Part shown: piece after piece, positions 1-5,861 of the stretch
Position numbering within the stretch: position 1 is the first letter of the stretch
How the letters are laid out: every line of letters begins with the position of its first letter
From: AC-69 sp035701505
GTDB lineage: Bacteria > Actinomycetota > UBA4738 > HRBIN12
NCBI GenBank assembly: GCA_035701505.1
Contig: DASSSA010000013.1
Location: 1-5,861, forward strand
Direction of reading: 5' to 3'
DNA: 5,861 nucleotides
Notes under the pieces: generated by a model
The model's database searches: none
Told to the model about the DNA's origin: nothing
Seen by the model: the letters and a program-made list of their open reading frames with translations, nothing else
Made by a program: the position numbers and the translations under genes

Positions 1-108
1 AAGCACATCAACTCCCTGTTCCACAAGCTGGGCCTCACCGAGGAGACGGAGGTCCACCGCCGGGTCATGGCCGTCCTGGCGTTCCTCCGCGACACGGAGC
101 ATCCCTGA
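1..108 (+). CDS. LuxR/NarL-family DNA-binding regulator, C-terminal end only (partial)
   Basis: The first 35 codons of the window, ending in TGA at 106-108, are the tail of a gene that begins outside it. The peptide starts KHINSLFHKLGL and continues through VHRRVMAVLAFLRD. This matches the end of a LuxR-type helix-turn-helix: the second half of the recognition helix (usually V..H...I..KLGL), then the last helix with the HRRV.AVLA.LR pattern common in actinobacterial members. Such proteins bind promoter DNA, and many are response regulators with an N-terminal receiver. The receiver, if there is one, lies upstream and cannot be seen. The gene is on the same strand as the sensor kinase that starts 198 bases downstream, so the two may be a two-component pair. 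That pairing is inferred from position only. Confidence 0.82.
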   Translation, partial: KHINSLFHKLGLTEETEVHRRVMAVLAFLRDTEHP

Positions 109-306
109 CGCGGGGTCCGGGAAGTGCACTGCTCCTGGGCCGCCCCCCGCGTGTCCAGGAGGGCTGCGACGAGGTGGTGCCAGCATCCCCGGCCGTGGTG
201 GTGAACCCGGCCTCGTCCGGGCGGAGCCCACACTTTCCTCCGACGCCGCCCCGGCCCAGAATCAGGCCATGGCCATGAGGATCCCCGTGCACCAGAGAGA
301 CCCGGC
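109..306. other. Intergenic gap between the regulator fragment and the sensor kinase
   Basis: These 198 bases contain no convincing gene. I found no clear -35/-10 pair, tRNA-like cloverleaf or operator repeat apart from the hairpin at 132-161. A promoter for the kinase could lie here in a form not readable by eye. The kinase frame has a stop at 202-204 and no possible start between there and 307. The base composition matches the flanking genes. Confidence 0.5.
132..161 (+). terminator. GC-rich hairpin after the LuxR-type gene, possible terminator
   Basis: CTCCTGGGC at 132-140 pairs with GTCCAGGAG at 153-161. This gives nine pairs, one of them G-U, around a 12-base C-rich loop. It begins 23 bases after the TGA of the regulator fragment. 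No T-run follows, so it is not a classical intrinsic terminator, although hairpins without a U-tract are often proposed in high-GC actinobacteria. It could equally be a leader structure for the kinase transcript. Confidence 0.4.
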
Positions 307-2412
307 ATGAGACCCTCGACGAGGGCCGGGCTGGCGCTCGGCCTCTGGCTGGTCCTCGTGCTGACGGTGGCCGCAGCGCTCACGCTGGCGGCCATCAACG
401 GTTCGCTCCAGAACGACCCGGCATTCCTGGTCCTTTCTGTCGCGATGATCATCGGCTACGGGACCGTGGGGGCGTTCATCGTGGCCCGAACGGCCGGGAA
501 CACGATCGGCTGGCTGATGATGGTGACCGCCGGAGCCTACGTGCTGGCCGGCCTGTCGAGCGAGTACGCCACCTATGCCTACGTCACGTCGCCCGGGTCG
601 ATCCCCGGCGGCGAGCTCGCGGCCTGGCTCTCGAACTGGCTGTTCCTGGTCGTCTTCGCCCCGATCCTCGTCCTTGTCGTGCTGTTCCCCACGGGGCGGC
701 CACCTTCCCCTAGGTGGAAGTTCCTTCCAGCGGCCACGATCGTTGCGTTCGGTCTCGGGATCCTGGGCACGATCATCCGCATGGGGACGATCGACGTGGG
801 CACAGACACCGGCGGGTCCGGCGTCAGGATCCCCAACCCGACCGGGGTCGAGAGCCTACAACGCCTCCTCGACTTGGCCCTTCCCGCCGTCGGGCTGTTG
901 GCCATCGCGGTCTCGGTGCTGGCGCCCGTCTCGCTCGTGCTCCGTTTCCGACGGGCAGCCGGCGACGAACGCCAGCAGATCCGGTGGCTTTCGTACGTTG
1001 CCGCCATCAGCGTCGCCCTCTTCGCGGCGACGCTCGTGTCCTCGATCGGCCTCCATGCCAACCAGACCAGGGTGGTCAACGACATCCTCGGGTTCGCCTT
1101 CTTCGTCAGTTTCGGTATCGGGGTCCCCTGGGCCGCGGGCGTCGCCATCCTGAAGTACCGGCTGTGGGATCTGGACATCGTGCTGAAGAAGGCGGCCGTC
1201 GCGGCGGTGCTGGTGATCCTCATCGTCATCGCGGGGGTCGTCCTGCTCGGCATCGTCGGCGGCATCGTGGTGGGACCGCTCTCGGACAGCCCGGCCGCGA
1301 TGCTCCTGGCCGGACTGGTCCTCGGGCTCCTGTTCTGGCCGCTGCGACGGGTCGCTCGCATGATCGCCGATCGCCTCGTCTACGGGCGTCGTGCGACGCC
1401 GTACGAGGTCCTCACGGAGTTCTCCGAGCGCCTGGCCGAGACGTATTCGACCCAGGACGTTCTCCTGCGGATGGCCAGCGTCCTGCATGCGGCGACCGGT
1501 GCCGCCACGGCGACCGTATGGCTGCGGATCGGATCCGACCTCCGCCCGGAGGCATGGTGGCCGGCGGACGCCGATGCCCCACCGGCGCTCCGCGCTCCCG
1601 CCGGACCGCTCCCCGAGCTCCCCGGGGACCTGACCGCGGAGGTCCGGGACCAGGGAGAGCTCCTGGGGGCTCTCGTGGTGGCCATGCCGGCGAACGACCC
1701 GTTGGATCGATCCCGAGAACGCGTCGTCCAGGACCTGGCGGGCCAGGCCGGGCTGGTGCTCAGGAACGTCCGCCTGATCGAGGAGCTCCGGGCGTCCCGC
1801 CAGCGCCTGGTGAAGGCCCAGGACGACGGGAGGCGCGCGATCGAGCGCAACATCCACGACGGGGCCCAGCAGCAGCTGGTGGCGCTCGCCGTGAAGCTCC
1901 GTCTGGCGGACTCGATGGTGGACAAGGACGCGGCCAAAGCCCACGAACTGCTGGCGCAGATCCAACAGGAGACCAACCGCGCGCTACAGGACCTGCGAGA
2001 TCTGGCCCGGGGGATCTACCCGCCGCTCCTGGCCGACAAGGGTCTCGCGGTCGCGGTGGAAGCCCAGGCGCGCAAGTTCCCCGTTCCGGTCGCGGTCGAG
2101 GCCGACGCCATCGGCCGGTTCCCCCAGGAGATCGAGGCCGCGGTGTATTTCTGCGTCCTCGAGGGGCTCCAGAACGCGCTGAAGCATGCGAACCCGACGC
2201 AGACAACGGTCCGGCTCACCTCGACCGACGGGCACCTCACCTTCCAGATCGCCGACGACGGACGGGGGTTCGACACCGAGGCCGCGGCGTACGGGACCGG
2301 CCTGCAGGGGATGGCCGACCGGTTGGACGCGATCGGCGGGACGCTGGAGGTCACGTCCGCACCGAGGCGGGGGACGACCGTGACCGGCCGCCTGCCGGTG
2401 ACGGCGTCCTAG
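307..2412 (+). CDS. Multi-spanning membrane sensor histidine kinase (HisKA_3 / NarL-partner type)
   Basis: This 701-residue protein should autophosphorylate on histidine in response to an unknown signal and pass the phosphate to a response regulator. Residues 7-347 contain about ten hydrophobic spans, roughly at 7-29, 40-62, 66-85, 108-127, 137-158, 190-213, 228-247, 258-282, 295-322 and 330-347. They carry motifs often seen in actinobacterial kinases of this kind: GNTIGWL (64-70), LFPTGR (126-131), ERQQIRW (221-227) and YRLWDLDIVL (284-293). Residues about 365-490 look like a GAF domain. The HisKA_3 helix has the phosphoacceptor His517 in IHDGAQQQL. The HATPase_c domain has the N-box Asn623 (LQNALKHA), G1 DDGRGFD (650-656) and G2 GTGLQGM (663-669). 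The ATG at 307 is the only possible start after an in-frame stop at 202-204; a weak purine stretch (AGAGAGA, 294-300) precedes it. The gene ends tail-to-tail with a receiver-only regulator. The signal is not predictable from sequence. Confidence 0.93.
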   Translation: MRPSTRAGLALGLWLVLVLTVAAALTLAAINGSLQNDPAFLVLSVAMIIGYGTVGAFIVARTAGNTIGWLMMVTAGAYVLAGLSSEYATYAYVTSPGSIPGGELAAWLSNWLFLVVFAPILVLVVLFPTGRPPSPRWKFLPAATIVAFGLGILGTIIRMGTIDVGTDTGGSGVRIPNPTGVESLQRLLDLALPAVGLLAIAVSVLAPVSLVLRFRRAAGDERQQIRWLSYVAAISVALFAATLVSSIGLHANQTRVVNDILGFAFFVSFGIGVPWAAGVAILKYRLWDLDIVLKKAAVAAVLVILIVIAGVVLLGIVGGIVVGPLSDSPAAMLLAGLVLGLLFWPLRRVARMIADRLVYGRRATPYEVLTEFSERLAETYSTQDVLLRMASVLHAATGAATATVWLRIGSDLRPEAWWPADADAPPALRAPAGPLPELPGDLTAEVRDQGELLGALVVAMPANDPLDRSRERVVQDLAGQAGLVLRNVRLIEELRASRQRLVKAQDDGRRAIERNIHDGAQQQLVALAVKLRLADSMVDKDAAKAHELLAQIQQETNRALQDLRDLARGIYPPLLADKGLAVAVEAQARKFPVPVAVEADAIGRFPQEIEAAVYFCVLEGLQNALKHANPTQTTVRLTSTDGHLTFQIADDGRGFDTEAAAYGTGLQGMADRLDAIGGTLEVTSAPRRGTTVTGRLPVTAS

Positions 2413-2804
2413 GACGCGTCGGCCGCCGCGGCCCAGGCCGACTCCAGCCGGTCCGGGCCGAAGGCCGACTTGGGGATGTACGCGGCCGCGCCGCACTCGG
2501 CGGCCCGGGGCGCGTACTCGTCCTCCTCGTACGTGGACAGGAGGAGGATCACGGTCCGAGCGCCCGAGTCCTCGAGGATCTTGCGCGTGGCCTCCAGGCC
2601 GTTGATGCCGGGCAGGTTGACGTCCATCAGCACCAGGTCCGGCTCCAGCGACCTGGCCTTCTCGATCGAGTCCTCGCCGGTCTCGGACTCCCCGACGACC
2701 TCGAACCCGTCGGTGGCATCGACCACCATCCTCGCGGCCAGACGGAACGGCTCCTGGTCGTCCACGATGAGCACTCGAACGGTCCTCCGGGCATCATCCT
2801 CCAC
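2409..2804 (-). CDS. Receiver-only response regulator (CheY-like REC domain, no output domain)
   Basis: The product is essentially one REC domain. Numbering from the furthest upstream GTG (2852), it shows the acidic pair Asp31-Asp32 (VLIVDDQEPFR), the phosphoacceptor Asp77 (LVLMDVNLPG), the Ser106/Thr107 switch position (LLLST) and Lys128 (AYIPKSAF). The protein ends about 20 residues after that Lys, so no DNA-binding or enzymatic output domain is present. Such proteins act by protein contact or as phosphorelay intermediates or sinks. The start is uncertain because every in-frame candidate is GTG: 2852 (147 residues, no Shine-Dalgarno), 2804 (131 residues, keeps the whole first beta strand; chosen here) and 2774 (121 residues, best Shine-Dalgarno). 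The TAG stop at 2411-2409 overlaps the TAG of the sensor kinase on the other strand. The kinase is a plausible partner by proximity, but convergent orientation is not the usual arrangement for a cognate pair. Confidence 0.88.
   Translation of the reverse strand: MEDDARRTVRVLIVDDQEPFRLAARMVVDATDGFEVVGESETGEDSIEKARSLEPDLVLMDVNLPGINGLEATRKILEDSGARTVILLLSTYEEDEYAPRAAECGAAAYIPKSAFGPDRLESAWAAAADAS
2784..2788 (-). promoter_or_regulatory. Strong Shine-Dalgarno before the innermost GTG of the receiver gene
   Basis: On the minus strand GGAGG sits nine bases before the in-frame GTG at 2774-2772. This is the best ribosome-binding site near any of the candidate starts. Using it would give a 121-residue protein beginning at VLIVDD, a normal length for a single receiver domain, but it would cut the first beta strand very short. 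The site may therefore decide the start or may be coincidental within the coding region. Confidence 0.4.
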
Positions 2805-2864
2805 CCGAACTGTCTCACCGGCCCGCAGCACCGACAGTGATGCCAGCACCACTTCGGGGCGAGT

Positions 2865-2884
2865 GGCCGCGCTACGCCGCAGCC
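2865..2884 (-). terminator. GC-rich hairpin between holB and the receiver gene
   Basis: Read on the minus strand, GGCTGCG (2884-2878) pairs with CGCGGCC (2871-2865) in seven pairs, one G-U, around a six-base loop. It starts 23 bases after the holB stop. No U-tract follows, so it may be a weak or factor-dependent terminator, an mRNA stabiliser, or a leader element for the regulator gene. The short spacing also allows read-through from holB into the regulator. Confidence 0.35.
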
Positions 2885-2907
2885 TCGCCGAGCTGGAGGA
2901 ACGCCCG

Positions 2908-4017
2908 CTACAGCACCAGCCGTGGATTCAGGTTCAGCTCCTCTGCCAGTGCGGCCCTCGCTTCCTCGATGGCCGCCAGCCCCCGCGCGGAGGCCGCGAG
3001 GTCCTTCCGGATCCCCGGGCTCTGCCCCCGCTCAGGCCGGATGTCCAGGTTGATCACGAGTTCCCCCCCGCCGCCCACGCCGGCGACGACCCGGTCACGG
3101 AGCAGGGACGAGACCCCCAGCAGCACCCAGTCCACGTAGTCCCGTTCGGCCCGCTTCACCCGGCGCCTGTGCCGCTCCTCCAGCCGGCGGATCGCACCCC
3201 GGTACGCCTCCTCCGGCCTGCCTCGTTCGTCCAGGAACGGCGCGAGTTCCACTTCGAGCCGGTCCTTCAGGCCCTTGCGATAGTCCTCGGCCGCCTCGAG
3301 CACGACGTCGGCGGCATCGAGCGCCCCCCGAGGCCCCGTCGCGGACAAGCGGATGGCCTCTGCTCCCACGTCGCGGAAGGCGAGCCCCTCGGGGCCCATG
3401 GCAAGGCGTCGGGCCCGGCCGAGGTTCCCTCCGGCCAGGCGGGCGGCCAGGCGGGCACGGGAGGGGTCGGCACCCTCCGAGGCAAGCGTGTCGGCGACGA
3501 AACGCTCGGCCAGGGGCCGGAACGTCACGACGTGGCACCGGGAGAGCACCGTCTCGGGAAGCTCGTCCGGCCGGGCCGACAGCAGCACGATGACGGCGTC
3601 GGCGGGCGGCTCCTCCAACACCTTCAGGAGCGTGTCGGCGGCGGCCGGGTTCAGCCGGTCGGCCTCCCGGATCACGAACACCTTCTTCCTCGGCTCCGGG
3701 GCCGTGCGGTAGGCGGGGTGCCACACATCGGACCGGATGGTGTCCACGTGGATGTCCCGCCCCTCCGGCTCGACGAGGAATTCGTTCGGGTGACGATCGT
3801 CCAGGGCCAGCCGACAGTCCCGACACTCCCCGCACCCGCCTCGCGCGCACAGCAGGGTGGCGGCGAAGGCCCGCACCGCCAGCTGCTTCCCGCATCCCTC
3901 CGGCCCGGCCAACAGGTACGCGTGATGCGGCCGGACCGCGGCCTGCCGCAGGAAGGCCATGGCCCCCTCCTGCCCCGGGACGCGGTCCAGGACCACCGGC
4001 TCAGGCACGGTCGCCAT
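2908..4017 (-). CDS. holB: DNA polymerase III delta' subunit (clamp loader)
   Basis: This 369-residue protein is the delta' subunit of the clamp loader that places the sliding clamp on primed DNA in the cytoplasm. The N-terminal AAA+ region (about 1-200) has an intact Walker A GPEGCGK (38-44), followed by the four-cysteine zinc module typical of gamma/delta' proteins (Cys57, Cys62, Cys65, Cys68). The Walker B-like strand is degenerate (VFVIREADRLN, 113-123). Further conserved pieces are LLKVLEEPP (130-138) and LSRC (158-161), the latter carrying the Ser-Arg-Cys finger. The rest, to 369, fits the collar-forming C-terminal domain and is poorly conserved. The start is ATG at 4017-4015, preceded by GAGGAGG at a short spacing of three bases. 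It overlaps the thymidylate kinase end by 17 bases, suggesting coupled translation. The tmk-holB order favours delta' over the related gamma/tau subunit, which would also be longer. Confidence 0.93.
   Translation of the reverse strand: MATVPEPVVLDRVPGQEGAMAFLRQAAVRPHHAYLLAGPEGCGKQLAVRAFAATLLCARGGCGECRDCRLALDDRHPNEFLVEPEGRDIHVDTIRSDVWHPAYRTAPEPRKKVFVIREADRLNPAAADTLLKVLEEPPADAVIVLLSARPDELPETVLSRCHVVTFRPLAERFVADTLASEGADPSRARLAARLAGGNLGRARRLAMGPEGLAFRDVGAEAIRLSATGPRGALDAADVVLEAAEDYRKGLKDRLEVELAPFLDERGRPEEAYRGAIRRLEERHRRRVKRAERDYVDWVLLGVSSLLRDRVVAGVGGGGELVINLDIRPERGQSPGIRKDLAASARGLAAIEEARAALAEELNLNPRLVL
3432..3455. repeat. Perfect 12-base tandem duplication inside holB
   Basis: The unit CGGCCAGGCGGG occurs twice in a row. 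In the holB frame it yields the in-frame repeat ARLA-ARLA just before a GGNLG turn, so it keeps the frame and probably reflects a small slippage duplication in a helix. No regulatory role is suggested. Confidence 0.7.
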
Positions 4018-5861
4018 CCGCCTCCTCTCGCTCCTTCAGCACGCGGCCCAGCGCTTCCTTCACCCGCTCGTGCACGGTCTCGGGCGCGGCATTCGCGTCG
4101 ATCACCACGAACCGCTCCGGGTGCTCCTCCGCGATCTTCAGGTAGGCGTTGGACACCTTGGCATGGAAGTCGCCCGATTCCATCTCGATGCGGTCGGGTT
4201 CCTCGAGCGAGCGGAGGAGTCCCGCCTCAGGCTCCAGATGGAGCAGAAGCACGAGGTCAGGGAACAGGCCCTGCGTCGCCCACACGTTCAGGGTCAGCAC
4301 GTCCGGCTCGCCCAGGCCCCGACCCCATCCCTGGTAGGCGAGGGACGAGTCGATGTACCGGTCACAGATCACCACCTTGCCCTCGGCCAGGGCCGGTCGG
4401 ATGACCGAGGCAACGTGTTGCGCCCGAGAGGCAGCGAACAGCAGCGCCTCGGTCCTGGGCTCGATGTGTCCCGTGTCGTGATCGAGGAGGAGGGCGCGGA
4501 GGCGCTCCCCCACCTCGGTTCCGCCCGGCTCCCTGGTCACCAGGACATCATTTCCTTGCGACTTCAGCCATTCCTCGGTCAGGGGGACCTGCGTCCCCTT
4601 GCCGGCGCCCTCCACACCTTCGAACACGACGAAGATCCCTCTCCTCGGTGGCCGCTTCAACTTCGGGACCAGGGCGAGGGGCTTCGGACGGCTCACCCGG
4701 AAGCGCCTCAGCCCTCGACGGGTGACGTCGGCGGCGACGACCACGCCGGCGCCCGCCACCCACAGGGCGATCCTGGTCCCGGCCAGGTCGATCCGCTGCG
4801 TCCCGACGAAGACCTCGTGGTCCTCCCCGACCAGGCCGGCCAGCGCCGGGAACGCCGTCAGCGAGAGGAACAGGCCGAACCTGGACAGGACCGTGAGGGA
4901 GCCGAACGTCCGCCCTCGATACTCGTCGGCGATGTTCTCCTGCAACAGCACGTAGCCGGAGACCCACGCCGCCCCACAGAAGCATCCGAGGACCACGGTG
5001 AAGATCGCCGCGAGCGTGATGTTCGGCATGGCAGCCAGCACCCACAGCGTGACGGCCGCCGCGATCAGAGACCACACGAACAGCCGATCCCGCTCGGCGA
5101 ACTCGACGAGCTTGTTCACGGTGGCCATGCCGATACCCATCCCGATGCCGAACGAGGTGACGAGCACCCCCCATCCGGTTGCCTCTGCCGACAGTGTCGT
5201 CTGGGCGAAGAAGGGTCCGATGGCCAGCACGGCGCCCACCGCGCTGAACGCAGCGACGATCCCCACGGTCATGGACGAGGCGAGGGAGCTCTCACGGAGG
5301 AACCGGACGCCCTCGACGATGTCGGTCCAGACCTTCGCCATGACGAATCTCCCCCCGGACAGAGCGGGCGGCGCCGGGATGGCGATCCCGCTGATCATCA
5401 GGGCGGAGAACCCGAACGTGGCCGCGTCGAGCCACAGCGCGAGGAACGTGGGACGTACGTTGAAGTAGGGGACCAGGCTCGAGGTGCCGGCGAGGAGGGC
5501 GAAGATCGCCCCTCCCAGGGGAAGGGTCCCGTACGTCGAGACCAGCCCGAGCGAGTTCGCGTTGGCCAGCTGGCGCCGTGGAACCAGATTGGGGAGGCTC
5601 GCGTCTCGGGCCGGCGTCCACAGGAGCGACAGGCACTCGATCACGAACGACACCGCGAAGATGGCCCACAGCTTGCCCAGGAACGGCATCGAGGCGTAGA
5701 GCGCCCCCCGGGACAGGTCCGCGGTGATCATGATCCGCTTGCGGTCGAACCGGTCCACCAGCGCGCCGGCCACCGGTCCGAACAGGATGGACGGCAGCAT
5801 CCTGGCCACCATCACACCGGCCACGGCATACGGCCCTTTGTTCCCGCCGAGCCTGGCCACG
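4001..5861 (-). CDS. tmk: MFS transporter fused to thymidylate kinase (dTMP kinase), N-terminus cut by the window edge
   Basis: One uninterrupted frame joins a transporter to a kinase. Numbers count from the first in-window GTG (5860); the true start is beyond the edge. Residues 1-380 resemble MFS_3-type permeases: motif A GALVDRFDRKR (32-42), LVPRRQLANANSL (92-104), and about 11 spans from ~12-34 to ~362-379, with the first span missing. A basic proline-containing linker (381-408, 12 Arg/Lys of 28) follows. Residues 409-619 are a full dTMP kinase, which phosphorylates dTMP to dTDP for DNA synthesis: P-loop EGVEGAGKGTQ (414-424), TREPGGT (442-448), DRYIDSSLAYQG (500-511) and lid region DRIEMESGDFH (556-566). 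The residue after P-loop Lys421 is Gly rather than the usual Ser/Thr, as in adenylate kinases. No ATG lies near the kinase start. The positive linker predicts that the kinase faces the cytoplasm. Transport substrate is unknown. It overlaps holB by 17 bases. Confidence 0.9.
   Translation of the reverse strand, partial: VARLGGNKGPYAVAGVMVARMLPSILFGPVAGALVDRFDRKRIMITADLSRGALYASMPFLGKLWAIFAVSFVIECLSLLWTPARDASLPNLVPRRQLANANSLGLVSTYGTLPLGGAIFALLAGTSSLVPYFNVRPTFLALWLDAATFGFSALMISGIAIPAPPALSGGRFVMAKVWTDIVEGVRFLRESSLASSMTVGIVAAFSAVGAVLAIGPFFAQTTLSAEATGWGVLVTSFGIGMGIGMATVNKLVEFAERDRLFVWSLIAAAVTLWVLAAMPNITLAAIFTVVLGCFCGAAWVSGYVLLQENIADEYRGRTFGSLTVLSRFGLFLSLTAFPALAGLVGEDHEVFVGTQRIDLAGTRIALWVAGAGVVVAADVTRRGLRRFRVSRPKPLALVPKLKRPPRRGIFVVFEGVEGAGKGTQVPLTEEWLKSQGNDVLVTREPGGTEVGERLRALLLDHDTGHIEPRTEALLFAASRAQHVASVIRPALAEGKVVICDRYIDSSLAYQGWGRGLGEPDVLTLNVWATQGLFPDLVLLLHLEPEAGLLRSLEEPDRIEMESGDFHAKVSNAYLKIAEEHPERFVVIDANAAPETVHERVKEALGRVLKEREEADGDRA
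4694..4696 (-). other. Possible internal GTG start for a free thymidylate kinase
   Basis: In the linker between the transporter and kinase halves, Val389 is encoded by GTG. On the minus strand a GAGG stretch lies nine bases before it. Initiation here would give a soluble kinase of about 231 residues, near the family's usual 205-215. This is a weak candidate, since GTG codons and GAGG are common in such GC-rich coding sequence. No stop separates the two halves, so the fused product is expected in any case. Confidence 0.2.

Noticed and set aside
65..292. 75-codon minus-strand open frame in the gap before the kinase
   Set aside because: It overlaps the LuxR-type coding end, is Gly/Arg/Pro-rich and shows no domain or ribosome-binding site.
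269..310. 13-codon plus-strand frame (MAMRIPVHQRDPA) whose TGA overlaps the kinase ATG as ATGA, resembling a coupled leader peptide
   Set aside because: No Shine-Dalgarno precedes it, the frame is open far upstream simply because of GC richness, and nothing in the peptide suggests a leader or attenuator.
579..1965. Long minus-strand frames opposite the kinase (579-1361 and 856-1965)
   Set aside because: They mirror the kinase gene on the other strand, are rich in Arg, Gly, Asp and Gln, and contain no recognisable motifs.
714..2840. 708-codon plus-strand open frame overlapping the sensor kinase in another phase
   Set aside because: It is extremely Arg/Gly/Pro-rich with no motifs and overlaps nearly all of a kinase whose motifs are intact in the other frame. 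It is a GC shadow.
2470..4404. 644-codon plus-strand open frame lying antisense to the receiver gene, holB and the end of tmk
   Set aside because: It runs opposite two confidently recognised genes, has an Arg/Pro/Gly/Ser-rich composition with no recognisable domain, and is the kind of long shadow frame expected in very GC-rich coding DNA.
4001..5861. Possibility that the transporter and Tmk are two genes with a missed stop or frameshift
   Set aside because: No stop occurs in frame across the junction, no ATG is near the kinase start, both halves are in the same phase, and similar fusions are recalled from Streptomyces.

Overview
The window is GC-rich throughout and gene-dense. Its gene families (a NarL/LuxR-type regulator tail ending in the 'HRRV.AVLA.LR' style, a many-spanning HisKA_3 sensor kinase, and a thymidylate kinase carried on an MFS transporter next to a delta' gene) fit a high-GC actinobacterium, probably an environmental lineage. 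No tRNA, rRNA, CRISPR array, insertion sequence or phage gene was found.

Left block, + strand. Bases 1-108 are the last 35 codons of a LuxR-family DNA-binding regulator. A 198-base gap follows, holding a GC-rich hairpin that could act as a terminator. Next is a 701-residue membrane sensor histidine kinase (307-2412) with about ten membrane spans, a GAF-like region, a HisKA_3 phosphoacceptor helix and a complete-looking ATPase domain. The upstream LuxR regulator is a natural candidate partner because it lies on the same strand.

Middle, - strand. A receiver-only response regulator with no output domain converges on the kinase. The two stop codons share one palindromic CTAG, giving a 4-base tail-to-tail overlap. 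It could be a second partner or a phosphate sink for the kinase, but the sequence does not prove pairing.

Right block, - strand, read right to left. A long reading frame, cut by the right edge of the window, encodes an MFS transporter fused in frame to a complete thymidylate kinase. It overlaps by 17 bases with holB, the DNA polymerase III delta' subunit. tmk followed by holB is the classical bacterial order, so this is core DNA-precursor and replication machinery, likely translated in a coupled way. The response regulator lies downstream of holB on the same strand, separated by a hairpin.

The most notable point is the transporter-thymidylate kinase fusion. It would tether dTMP kinase to the inner face of the membrane through a basic, proline-rich linker. 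From memory, a similar fusion exists in Streptomyces (annotated as an integral membrane protein with kinase activity, between topA and holB), so the architecture is unusual but probably not undescribed. I did not see an unmistakably new multi-gene system in this window.
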